The notes under the pieces were generated by a model. The model was not told the origin of the DNA. It saw only the letters and a program-made list of their open reading frames with translations, and searched no databases. Positions 1 through 22,500 of a stretch of DNA of 64,000 nt are shown piece by piece. A program made the position numbers and the translations under genes. Every line of letters starts with the position of its first letter. Positions within the stretch are counted from its first letter, which is position 1. This stretch comes from Glandiceps talaboti (lineage: Eukaryota > Hemichordata > Enteropneusta > Spengelidae): assembly GCF_964340395.1 (NCBI RefSeq), contig NC_135555.1, positions 9,371,431 through 9,435,430 on the forward strand, in the 5' to 3' direction.

Positions 1-36
1 ATATAACAAAACTCCACTAAGAATTACAAAGTGTAC

Positions 37-304
37 ATTCATACATACATTCATTCATCCATCCATCCATCCATCCATTAATTAATTAATTAATTTGTTC
101 CGTTCGTTCGTTCGTTCGTTCGTTCGTTCGTTCATTAATTAATTCATCATTCATTCATTCATTCATTCATTCATTCATTCATTCATTCATTCATTCATTC
201 ATTCATTCATTCATTCATTCATTCATTCATTCATTCATTCATTCATTCATTCATTCATTCATTCACCCATTTATCCATCATCCATCCATTAATTCGTTCG
301 TTCA
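37..304. repeat. Tetranucleotide array (ATTC/ATCC/TTAA/TTCG)n
   Basis: Successive blocks of CATA, CATC, TTAA, GTTC and a long ATTC run. The lead-in ACAAAGTGTACATTCAT recurs before the next array. Confidence 0.95.
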
Positions 305-334
305 AAAGAAAGCTCGGCTAACATTTACAAAGTG

Positions 335-374
335 TACATTCATTCATTCATTCATTCATTCATTCATTCATTTC
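335..374. repeat. (ATTC)n array
   Basis: Short ATTC run preceded by the same ACAAAGTGTACATTCAT lead-in seen at position 26. Confidence 0.93.
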
Positions 375-429
375 TTTGTTCGTTAAATCGTTCGTTAGTT
401 TGTTCAATCAGATCTTGCACTTCCTCATC

Positions 430-584
<155 letters not shown>

Positions 585-715
585 GCGAATTGATTGAAAT
601 AATAATAACTTGGTTAATTGTTTAATTAATTATCATATTAAATTAATGCTTGTTAAATCTACTTTCGTTTGACGTGATGTCTTCGCATTCTTGTATTTCT
701 TTATTTAGACCCATT

Positions 716-814
716 TAGTATGTATAAAATTAATTTTGTTAAAAAGTTGTTTTGTTCTTAAAGCAGCTTTAAGAACAAAACAACTTTTTAACAAAATTAA
801 TTTTATACATACTA
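716..814. repeat. Perfect 49-bp inverted repeat with 1-nt spacer
   Basis: Left arm 716-764 and right arm 766-814 are exact reverse complements, with a single A at 765. The whole 99 nt could extrude as a cruciform or fold as one hairpin. Confidence 0.93.
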
Positions 815-821
815 TGTTTTG

Positions 822-2400
822 TAAACTGAGAAATGTGAACATATTTTAAATTTTTAATACTGTTGAGAGTATTAGATTTTAATGATGTCTTGTGAATTGA
901 ACTTTGGCCAAAATTTGCCAGTGTACAGGAGCACAGGCCAACAATTAATCAAGAGAATGCTCTCAATATTATATTATACAAACATTTCTACCATTTTTGG
1001 GAAATTTTGTAACTGCAATTTTGTAACAGAAAAGTCATTCTGTGGTCAAGATTTAGGATGCAAAGTACAAAGAATTTCAAAGGTATGAAAACAAAAATGA
1101 ACATCAACCCTGACAGTAATGTATCAATTGGTATTTCTTTACCACACATGCTGAATGTTTCAGGATTTACATAAAGTGTGACAGTATAGGGATCATACTT
1201 AATTTGCAATTAGTTCTAATTTTGTCAAATTTTAGGCACAAAATATCTTCAATTTGTAAAATTTATATAAATAAAATATATGGTATACAGTGACACTCAT
1301 ATTTAGACCAGTATTATTGCCAAAGAAGAAATTTCCACTAATAAATTAGTCAATGTGAACTTTCCCCAGATCTTTGAGGTCAATCACAAGTGCCAAAAGC
1401 AACTTAAATGGACATACAAAGATTATTCTTGCTTTACAGGATTAGTAAAGTTAAGCCTAAATCTTGCATTTTCTTGAAATATTTACATGATAAAAGTATC
1501 GTTAAAATATAGCTAAATTATGTATCTCAACTGTACAGCTGTCTAGAAGTAAGAAATACACTCTGTGTGATGCAGACTTGTTTGTGTTGATTAATTTTTG
1601 AAGAAATTAGTTAGTCAATGATGAGCAGCTTCCATGAATATCTTAGTCTGGTCACTAATAATAAAATATAATCATTCACCATCGATTTACATTCTTTTAT
1701 AGTATTACAGAATAGTACAGTTGTATGGAATGGTTCCCATCGTATGGAATTTGAATACATGTATGCAAATTACTATATTGCAACTGGACAACATGCTCCA
1801 GATACTATACGTAGTATATTCGTCATTTTATCCACAAGCCAATGATTGCAATCTAGAATGACAGTTGGTCGTTCTATTCCGTCTGAACCATTCTTTGTGC
1901 GTGAAAGAACAGTAATCTTGTAATCCGCCGTAAGAACGTATGATTCACAAATGCCACCAAGAAGTGTGTTGTTATTCTCTCAGTCTGAGACCACACCTTC
2001 TGTGAATCACCTTTTTTGTATGACGTTTAATATAATTATTCACTAGTGACACATTCTATAACGCCATTTTCGTATATTATTCCAAAAATAAAAACCTGGT
2101 CGAATCATGTCTTGCAAATATAAGTAGGTCGGGCTCTCACCTGGCATTTAAATATGATATATACAAATGACATTATGATTTGATTTATTTCAGCACAAGA
2201 AAAAAATTTCGTATACAGAAAACAATTACAACAGACAAAATAAACGTTATTGTGATGGGATAACACAGAACAGATAAAAACTTATTTCCACTGTGGTCCC
2301 ACATAGAACAGACAAACTCAACTTTACCAAAGATAGATTAAACTCACATGAGACAAAACAACAATCAATAAAAAAGGCCATCCTTTGCACATCGATCCAT
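822..2400. other. No gene seen
   Basis: AT-rich sequence with only short random open frames; nothing recognised before the retroelement relic. Confidence 0.6.
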
Positions 2401-2412
2401 TAAATCATAAAA

Positions 2413-2620
2413 TTATCCTTTCAACCTTTTCTTTAAAAGAGTACTTAGGCTAGAAGGTATGCTCTGTACATTACTTGGCACTTTGTTCCATTCCACACTG
2501 GCTGTATAAACAAAACTATTCTGATAAAACCAAGCCCTGCCTGGAATAAAATAGGAATAGCATCTAGTTCTGTATACATGTACCATTGGCATATGCATGT
2601 ACAGGAAAATGTAAGCTTTC
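2413..2620 (-). mobile_element. Probable 3' relic of a non-LTR retrotransposon ORF2
   Basis: The minus-strand frame reads RTRCYSYFIPGRAWFYQNSF then VYTASVEWNKVPSNVQS and LSTLLKKRLKG. This resembles the R.R ... SF ... WN.LP ... sL..fK..LK end of LINE reverse transcriptase ORFs (CR1/L2-like). Only about 70 codons remain, and an in-frame stop lies just upstream, so it is a dead fragment. The clade cannot be assigned. Confidence 0.45.
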
Positions 2621-3036
2621 TAGTGTGAGCGCTTACATATCGCACACACGTGTGATTTTGCTGTGAATGAATATACACAGGGCAACTCTCGTGCTCTCAG
2701 GCTACAGTCGCGTAACTATAGGGTTGTACCTCAGACCATTAAAAGGTTGTATCGGTATCCCTTATAGCAGGTCTAGCGTGCACATAGTTGTAACCGACCC
2801 ATATCCGAAAGATATGTACCTAGTATACCAACATCCATATATATAACAGGAATGCGAGAAATGGCTATGCAGTGTAAAGACTTCCCCAGTTGTCATAGTC
2901 GTAGGCCTAATTTGATGCCAGAATTTAATAATTGAACTTTCGCTGGGGCATAATCTAAAATATCGCATACACTAAATAAATACACACAGTTTAAAGATCA
3001 ATACGCCAACGAACTGAAGTTGGATTACTGCATTCT

Positions 3037-3042
3037 TTTATT
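3037..3042 (-). terminator. Candidate polyadenylation signal of gene A
   Basis: AATAAA on the minus strand, about 345 nt beyond the stop codon. A positional candidate only. Confidence 0.45.
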
Positions 3043-3383
3043 CATTTTTTTTCTTAAAATGTTCGACATAAACAAACTTTAAGAAAATTACAAGTTTTAA
3101 ATAATTCTGTAAAACTTTCTACAGAGACTTACATCATAAATGTAAAAAGAAATAATAGAATTTTAAAAAACTGAAATTGAGTCGTCAATTCTGACACGAT
3201 CGATAATGACTGGTAATGTATTCCTCTACAGCTTCAGTCAAATCAACTAGGATATTGAGAAAAGCAATATGCATAAAATATTTTGTTTTAAAGAAGCTCA
3301 ATATCACGTACTAAAATATGAATAAAACCATGATAAAATGTTCAAACTTAAGATTGTAAGCGAACTAAAATTGTCTCCACTGG

Positions 3384-12354
<8,971 letters not shown>

Positions 12355-12829
12355 AATTGTACAATTTGGGTCTGCAGTGGACACCATGAAATGTAATAAC
12401 TTGCCTGGGTCACCAGTTGGTCTGTAGGTTTGTGAACTGAAGGACCTACCCTGACTCCACCATGTCGCAGGTACTGTCCAAAGTGAGTAGCCTGAAGATG
12501 TGTTGGGAGTTTTCTAACCTGGTTGGTCGAAATTTGCATATTACTGTCGTTGAAGCAGATGTTTCCTCAAAGAAACCCACACATCACACACTGGCCGGAT
12601 GCGGAAATGTTAACCAAAGTAAAAATAACCTCGGTCTTCAACATGCGATATACTAATTTACTGGGATTCCTTCGTTGTTAGTCTTAAGCTTACGGATGCA
12701 TGTAGTGAAGTATAGCAAAAATTACTACATTTGAATCACCGAGTTGACAGGCAGTGTGGAGTAAACACTCGACAGGTCAACCGTCCAGCCCTCTACTTCT
12801 ATCTATTACTAATCGTAATCATTTCAGAG

Positions 12830-13350
<521 letters not shown>

Positions 13351-13457
13351 ACCCATTGCCTATCAGAAGTTGTAGCATATACTTTTAGAATTCTAAAAAA
13401 GACGCTAATAATAAAGAAATCAGACAGACAATAGTGTTGGCGTTAATGAACATAAAA

Positions 13458-13463
13458 TTTATT
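13458..13463 (-). terminator. Candidate polyadenylation signal of gene B
   Basis: AATAAA on the minus strand, about 55 nt after the stop codon; a second A/T-rich near-match lies next to it. Confidence 0.5.
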
Positions 13464-13516
13464 TAAATAAATTATATTATAACCATATATCAGAATTAAA
13501 ATGAAGGATGCATTAA

Positions 13517-13572
13517 TTAATTGTTGTTGGGGTTGTTAGTAGGAATAAGTATGTCTGTTAACGGAATTGGAT
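13517..13572 (-). CDS. Gene B exon 16: terminal coding exon
   Basis: Encodes NPIPLTDILIPTNNPNNN and a TAA stop. Acceptor ...ttctttcag is strong. Confidence 0.82.
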
Positions 13573-16500
13573 CTGAAAGAAGAAAAGAAACAGACATGTT
13601 TAGAAAAATTGACATTTGATTTAATGCAAATTTCCTCACGAATTCCCAAACAAAAACAAAAGAATTGCGACAATGGTACCTACATGTACCTATTCCTAAT
13701 AAGCGTTTATTATTGTTGGTGGTTTCTCCCAATGTACCTATATTAAGACTGCGAGAAGTAGACACAGTCTGCAATATGATTCCCCGAGTATATGAAATGT
13801 CCTCTGACTTACTGCATTTGTCACATAGAATAGGGCACTTCTCGGCAACAAATTTGTACGGGGAACAGAGTTGTAGGGAATGATGGGTACACATCAATGA
13901 CTTTTGTATACATGGTGCTGTAGGATGAATAACATGCCAAAGGTCAACAAACTTGTAATATCAAGAACACGTCAACAATATATGTAAATTACGTATCTAG
14001 AGTTTGCTTTGTTTCAGACAACGTGTTGTCACTGATGGACGACCAAATCACGTACAATAGCAAACTCTGTATAGATATTAGGTTTTTTTTTGCAATTTTT
14101 GAGTTACAAAGCGGACTTGGTCTATGTAATATTGTTTCACATTCTTTTGTTCAAGAAGAAAAACATATGTTACAAAATTATTCTATCAATCCAAACTAAA
14201 TACCAATTTCTTATCAATGTGGTGACTTTATCGAAACAGTCAACATTATTCAAAAAGTTCACAAAAATTCATTCTAGAAAGTGAGCACAACTTACTTTCA
14301 CAACGAGTACCAAACCATCCATTGGGACAAGTACATTGACAGTTGTTTACGTCCAGTGTGCCATTATTTAAGCAGGAAATGTTACAATCTGAAGTAAAAA
14401 TTGACAGACAGGATGAATAAGTCACAAAGGAATATTTGTTTTATTTAATCTTTCGAACAAGCTCGCTCATGGTGGGAAACTAGGCTACGATTCGAGCTAA
14501 AAGTAAAGTAATATGGCACTATATCAGGGGCGTGAAAAGGATATAATTTTTTGTCGAGTTGCCGTTACTGGGTCGAGAGCAGAGTTACACTTATAGCCAT
14601 TGTTCACACAAAGCTACTGGTATAGTAATTACGGTACCACCGTTACAACCAAGTCAGCAATGACGAGTGTGAAGACATCATGGCAACATACAAAACTAAT
14701 AACACAAACCTTCACATGTTTTTCCACTCCATGGGTATGAACAGTAACAGTGGCAAAAATCTACACCCCGTACAAAATCGTAGCCTGGAAGTTTATGGAC
14801 ACGACCTCCATTCTTACAGTTAGGGTATTTGCATTCTGAAACAGAAGTTAAAGTAAAATTTATAATAAATTGAAATGTGTGTATGATGTACTATGGTTAC
14901 ACAATGCAAGTCATGAGAACAACATCATATTAATGATATTAATAAGAGTCTCCATTTTGATTACTCCTGACTTCTTGCAAATTTACAGGACTGTAAAATT
15001 TCACTGTGAAACAAAAGAATTTGAAATGAATGGAAAATGACAAAATCTTACCGCATTCTCCACATACAACAGGACAGAAGTCGTCTCCATAGATCAGATC
15101 AGGTGGAGTGTACTCTGGCCAACAGGTCAAGTCGTTGTCATCGCATATATCTAGAAAAAAATAATTCATTTACCTATCTTTTTATGATCATGATGGGAAT
15201 TAACATAACTGGTCAGAGAACGAGAAAGTGCGCATGTTGAATGTTTGCATGTCGTATTTTGTCAGTTCATATTGGCATCTTTAGTATAATGGTACGTACA
15301 CAGGTCAACATTAGCGAACGAGAGAGAAACTGATGAACACGTCATTCTTACAACAGCGTGCACAATTAAGTGTTGCGCATTAATGTTGTAACATATTTTA
15401 TATCGCCGTGTGACATTTGTATAAAGTCAACAGCAGGATGTTATGTGCATAATTACGTACACAAGGAAGGATTCAAAACACATCTGTTTCACTTTGTTCA
15501 TTTCTGGAAACACGTGTCGTATCAGTGATAACTAATTTGTACTAACATTGGCATTCATCTCCAGTGTATCCCGATGCACAGTAACACTTGCATTCTGTCT
15601 GGTCTAGATAACCATTGCCACTGCAATGTGTATTTAGGTTACACACTGAAAATATACAATTATATGGAGATTAGACATGGCGATATAAAATTGGATCGTA
15701 GAAACAGTAAACCACAAAAAATGTCACCTGTTCATTATAAATAACTGAATTCGCTTCATCAATTGGCGGTGGTTGCGGAACAATTCAGAAATTTTCCAAA
15801 CGTTTTTCAAACATTCACTGAATGTTCACATTTGCTAGAATTGGAAATGTACAAACCTTGCATAAACTGCCTTCGACTGTTTAAAGTAAAACCAATATAG
15901 TCAGCTATTGTAACCCCCCTCCTCTCCCAAGGATGTCTTGTCTACATAACTTCAAAATCAAGCAAGGCAATTCAAAATAGTTCAAGTGTTTGAAAATTTC
16001 ACTAAATGTTGCTAACAGTACCTTAATATCTTTTTTTTTTAATTCTATAGAGAGATGGTCTAATGAATTCTATAGAGATATGGTAAATGTGCTCATGCCT
16101 CCTTCAGATGTTGTGTACTGTCTTTTCTGTTTGTATCAACGTGAAGAGTCATATACATTTCCCCAAGTGGGATAGTGTTTCTGCTTTTTAATTCTGACTT
16201 TGAACCATATGGGGAACTTTGAACAGTCTTTTGCAATGGCAGAGAAACTCAAACTGCATACACTGCCTTAATTTAGTAATCAATGAATCTAGCCATATCA
16301 AATACACTCTCCTTACCGTCTTCAGCACACATATGATCATCATATTGAAGAATTAGACCTGGTGTACAACTACAATTATAAGACCCTACTGCATTAGTAC
16401 AGTTCATCTCACATCCACCGTTCAGTTTGTCACATTCGTTTATATCTGTTGGAAAACAGAGAAACATGAAAATAAGATCGAATGTTTTAAGAAAGGAATT

Positions 16501-19500
16501 CTTTCCAAATTTGTCGTAGGGTTAAGCCCGCTTTTTCGAGTAACATATAAACTTTGTATGTTCATACGTATTCCATTAATAAACCGTGTATGTAAAGAAT
16601 TACTTTACTCAAAGGGGGCAAAAAACACAGCACCAGTTCCAAGTAACTCTAAAATGCGAGTCCTTCCATTAAAAATAATTCGCAACAACAACCTTTTGCC
16701 TTGCAGGGCACAACACTCCAAGTTAACGATTGCAATACTACATCAAATGTAAATAAGAACATTAACCCCAAAGGACTTTGAGATTGGTGTCTTTGATACA
16801 TTGGCGTATCTGTGTGTTTTCTTTAAATTCAATCTGCCTGTGTAGAACCCCCGGCTCGTTTTTACTCTGTAATCTCTCGTAAACCTCTATATACTTGCCA
16901 CTGCACGTTGTGCCGTCTTCCTCGAGCTGGTAACCACCTTCACAATCACATATGATTGTACCATTTAAAACATAACATATCTGATCACATGTATTATTAT
17001 TCAGTCCCTCACAATCTTCGATTAATTTTTTCTCTGAAACATAAAGTAATAAATTAAACTGTATATAAAAATAACTGTGACGTAAATAAATTTGATTCTT
17101 GCACTCATGTATTTTATGTCAATTGCAGATCTTGCAATGTAATTTATTCTGGTATGAATTAAAAGTGCTAACTAGATAAGCTGTCTATTTCCTAAAAGAT
17201 TGTCGATTTCATTGAAAACAAAATGTGGCTAATTACCATATTGAATTATTTCACAGTGACGAAGAATAAGCTTTCATAAGAGAAAATCGAGATTCAAGCA
17301 AGTTTGATTTTCAAAGAATGTGGTTCCTAGTCATCCTTTGGTAACAATTTTTGGACGCACATCAAGATTGTAGAATACAAATACACAACATGTCAACAAG
17401 ATGTTGAGATTTACTTAATCATTCCAAAATGCACAAAACAACCTATGATACTTGATAAGTTTTATGCAAGTATGCATTTACACGATAAAAGGGAAGTTGG
17501 ACCATGTCCCAGAAAGAAATTATTAAACTGACCTTCGATAGTCTTGCAAGATTTCATGTCAGTGTCCAACAGATATCCAGCATTACATTCGCAGTAGAAA
17601 GACCCATTAATATTCACACAAGTATGTTCACATTCTCCATTGTTGCCGGCACATTCATCAATGTCTGCGAACGAAATTTATATGCAGAGAAACTAATCTT
17701 AATATCTGAAAATTTCATTATAGCTTATAGGATATTATAACAAATAATGCGTTCTAACCAGGAAGAGAGAATTCCTATGAGCAACATTTTCATGACTCAA
17801 GAATCGGCTAATGGTAGAGTAGATGAATGCATTCAAGTAATGCACGCAAAATATGAAAATGGAAATGATTAAAATGTTCAGTATTGCTATTCCAACCCAT
17901 CCTTTTTATACAACGGTAATTTTAATCATTGTCACGAACACTTATAGATGTATGTAATATCCAAAAACAGAAACCTAATTACAAGACCTGATTGGTTGAT
18001 GTAGATCTTCCTGCTCACTTACCTGAACACGTGAGATGATCTGCATTCAGTTGATATCCACTGTCACATTCACAGACATAACTTCCACTTATATCAGAGC
18101 AGCCTTGTTCGCAGAGACCGTTTTCACTGGCACACTCGTTTATATCTTTAGAAGTAATTAAAAACTCGCTTGTTACTCAATTGATTTAGTCAAATCAAGC
18201 GAAACTCTTCATCATCCTCATCCTCATTATCCTCATCCTCATCATTATCATTGTTCTCGTCATCGATATAAACGTCTCCAACCTCTTCCTTAGAATTACA
18301 ATCGCTCTTCAGCTTCGCCGTTATCAAGTACGTAACATTGTTGCTTCGAACCCAGTAAGAGACTTAGACAAGATTTGGATGAATTTTACGCCGAGAAATC
18401 CACAGATACAATCTTGCCATTGTATTGTGACTGCACTGTTTGCCAGCATAAACTTGTCGGATTGCAAATTAGGCACCAGTTGCCCAATTCCCTGGGTTCA
18501 ATTCGCGTCCATTCAGAAAAATCTATTTCACTTCAAGGAAAGACGCATGGCTGAGTATACTTTACCCAATTTGCTTTGTAACATAATACTTTTCCAACTA
18601 CACTTCAATTCCCAATGAATGAATGAATGAATGAATGAATGAATGAATGAATGAATGACAGTTGATTATTTCAACTCTCTATAACACTTGAAAATCAAAT
18701 TTAGAAAAGACATGTGAACAGTCATGAAGTCAATAGTTTATGTGATGTATTCTCACATATATTATCACAAACCCTATAAAAAGTAATTACAATATCTAGA
18801 CAGCCTTATGTAATAACCATTCCTTACCTAGACATCTTTCTATATCAGGTACATGAAAGCTACCATCTTGGCAGACACACTCGCATGTACATTGATCTAA
18901 CACAAACCCCTCTGGACAGGATACAGGACAGACACCAAATCGTCTAGGAAACTTGGGATCTTAAGATAAAACAAATAAAATGATAAATTTGCACAGACAT
19001 CTCAGTCTTGTAAATTCAAAAGTATAAGATACCAAGTACTCACAAAGTATTGAGAACTGCCAGGTGTTATTTAAAACAGTCATTTCAAATGCATTTGTAA
19101 GTGCAAATATCAGCACCAGACTTCCACTTGTACCTTATTATGCACGTGCTACAGACTGTACAAGAAAGTACCATTGGTAGTGTTTTGTAACCTCAGGCTG
19201 CAATATCATCGATATATAGAAAAGTTGAAAAAAGAGACGTTCAACTGACTATGATCAAGATGTCCTGGCACTAAGATGCAAGTAATTGAAAACTCGCTGT
19301 AAGCTGGAAATATAGTAAAAGAAAAGCTGTTTATTAATCTAGTTTTTAAGGTACAATTTTGTTAGGTAATGGACAGTACCTGGACTTGTATTTGTTGTTG
19401 GTTGTGTGTCAGCAAACTGACAGTTATCGCCACTGTATCCAGTATTACAGTCACATGAACACGTATTGTTTACAGTATTAATTACACCATTTCCACCGCA

Positions 19501-22500
19501 ATCCAATGCACATTTACAGGAGCTCTTGTCTTCACACGAAGAGACTGAAAATAAACAGATTACATTAAGTGCCCAACGTATATATCATAAGAGGTAGAGT
19601 GCTTGGTAATGGAGGAGGGGGAGGGAATCAAACATGCAGCGTGTGAGGAGTTTTCCGTATTCAACAAGAGTACATAACAATATAATATATTCCTGTACAT
19701 GTAATGTTGCGATGATTAGAGCGCCACCTACGACGATGTTATATTCTAAGCAGCATTTGTTGTATTTGGGTAAAACTAATGGACATGAATTTGAAATACT
19801 GTCAAATGATAAATTTACATTTCATTTTAACAGTAGACAAATCGACATAGGTTTATATCCTGGTAGATAAGCTATATATCTTACCACATAGATTTTGGCT
19901 ACATAATGCACGACCAGAAGCACACCTTGTACAGGCATTACCTGCTGTATACGGTTGAACCTCGATCCAGTATTCACCACTGTAATCAATCAGTCATGGA
20001 TATCATATACAAATCATATATAACACAGTTTACTGAAAAACAGATTGTTTTGACAAATATTAGACATGTTTACTACTTGAATCTTTGTAAGATGTAGCCA
20101 TACACACTTTTACAGCTGGTTTCAAGTTACGGCACGACGGTTCTGTTTGATACAATCAGCAGAAACCAAAAAAGAAATTGGACATGCTTCACGTTATGAT
20201 AGCAAGATTGAATGAATATCGTTTCTTGCGACATTTTTATCTAAAATGAAATGAACTAATATGCAACCAAATAAAGACGTCAAAAGATTGGCATCTTTGT
20301 GTCTGCATCTAATTTGCCGCACATTGAAATGGTTTATTTCATAATTTATACAAAATGTAGCAATGAATTGCGATCTTTAGTGTAGAATATGCAGTTTCTT
20401 ATTGGTTTCTGCCTGGTTGTATCACTTAGAGTCGGTGAACGGTAACTTAGAACGGGATAAATCATGAAATAACACTCGTGAGTATTGCCCAACCATAGTC
20501 ACAAAGTCAAGCATTCTAAACCGAAATATTTCGAGGGGACCGAGACCCTCTTCTTTTTATTCCCTCTTCGTATTATACATTGAAATTCCTAGGAAGGTCT
20601 ATTATTGGACATAGTACGAAACATTTACAGTGGAATCTGATGAGTTACCTTTGTATTTCGCTCATGGGACATAAAAGATATACACATTTCAACGCCAGAC
20701 CAATAATAACAGACACCATACACAGCAGGATCCTTTGCATACTCACATATAACACTGTTATTCTCTTACAGTGCAGCTGAAAAACGCTAATACGTAAATG
20801 ACTGCACAGAGACTTGGTAATTTGTTTTACACTGACTGTGTACTTTCCCATTGGTAAGCAACGTGATTACTTATTTGCATCTCAAATACGCACCTATATA
20901 TGAATGTTTATTTTGCAGTTGAAGTGATATGTGGCTGTGTGTAAGAATTGTTATGTTACAAACGTAAAACGCCAAGGTATCCCAAATTGCACTGTAGCTA
21001 TCTATTGTAGCTATCTATCTATTCTATACTATTAGTTTTGGATCGACTTACGCTCCTTTGAAATTGCATTTCCACATGACGACTCGTTTCTCCGCGCCAC
21101 CTGCTATGTCCACATACTTATTACATATCTGTTGGGCACATCCAATCGATGTCAAGGACTTCCAAGTTATCTGTCGGAGATACATGATAACGTAAGAGGA
21201 CCAGATATTGAACAGGCTTGAAAATGAAACTTGAAATTATAGGTCTTTTAGGCTATAGCCTGGAAGACCCCCCCTCCCCCCCATTATCGGAGCGCCCTCG
21301 TCGGCCAAACGCTAAGCGACATACCGAGGTATCAATCGACTTTTCCCTCCCGAAATGTGTTGCAGTTTAAATATGAAACCTGCAGAATTTTGCACCATCT
21401 GTGTAATATACAGAAACTGTTGATGAAGCAATTTATCTCATGAATAACCATTTCTCTCAAGACACAATATAGCGATTTAGCAAATTGAAGCAAATCCTTC
21501 AGTGTACGTGATAGCAATATTAGCAAGAGTTTTGTTTAGCAAGACTAAATTGTAGCAATGCAAGTAAGTGTTTGAGTCAAGCGATACTAATTTAGAGAGT
21601 AGGACATTTTTTATCGAATCAGACGACGCTGTTTCCGGTAACACGGTTTACATTGATATTTCATAGAAATTTGTGATTCAGAAGGAGAGAAAAAAATGTC
21701 ACGGACAGAACGTTCATGAATGAGATCTAAAATCACAAGAAGACTATAAATTTTTACACCCCCAAATCACTTACAAGTCGGTTCATTTTGCAGTAAAAAT
21801 GATCGACAGAACAGACTTGACTGTTAAAATCCAGATATCTTCCAAGATTAAAGAGTTCATCTATCACGTCCTCCAGTTTATTGTCAAGGTTGGCGGATAT
21901 TCCGACATATTGAACCACTTGGGGGCCGTCATCTAACCATTCTGGCTGTACTAACTCACTACGGCACTCGTCAAGCATACTCTGGGCAGCATTCTCCAAA
22001 CGTTGGTCCCATTCCTGGAAGAAAAACAGATACTTGTGTATTAAATGGCGAGTATTCGTGACAATAAAAACAAAAACATTGAGAAACGCAAGTATTGGGA
22101 TACTCAATTAAAAAAAAAAACATCCCCGGGTAAATTCAAATTACACTTTTAAACAACAAACAACATCCGAGAATTTGGGGCAATTGTCTGAAGTCACGCA
22201 TGCGTCGTGACTTCAGAAAACGCTGACGAAGCCATGGTGGATACCTGGCGAAAGCTTTGGTGAGCTAATTAAATTTAGAAGCTAAATCCATCAACTTACA
22301 CATTTAAATGGATTATGGTTAAAATATTTGAGGGCGTAGGTTACCCAACGTCGAGACGAAGTTTTAGAGGCAGAGGCTCAACATGGAATGAAAATTCTAA
22401 AATTGTTGGTACCTCAATATTATATTTTTCTCAGTGTGACGATCAGATTTTAGCTAATACAATTTGAAAATTGCGTCGATGACGTACACTATACATGATA

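Noticed and set aside
12355-12387. Starting gene A at the upstream ATG (12387)
   Set aside because: A possible acceptor lies between it and 12354, and the signal peptide starts cleanly at 12354; the longer form is not excluded.
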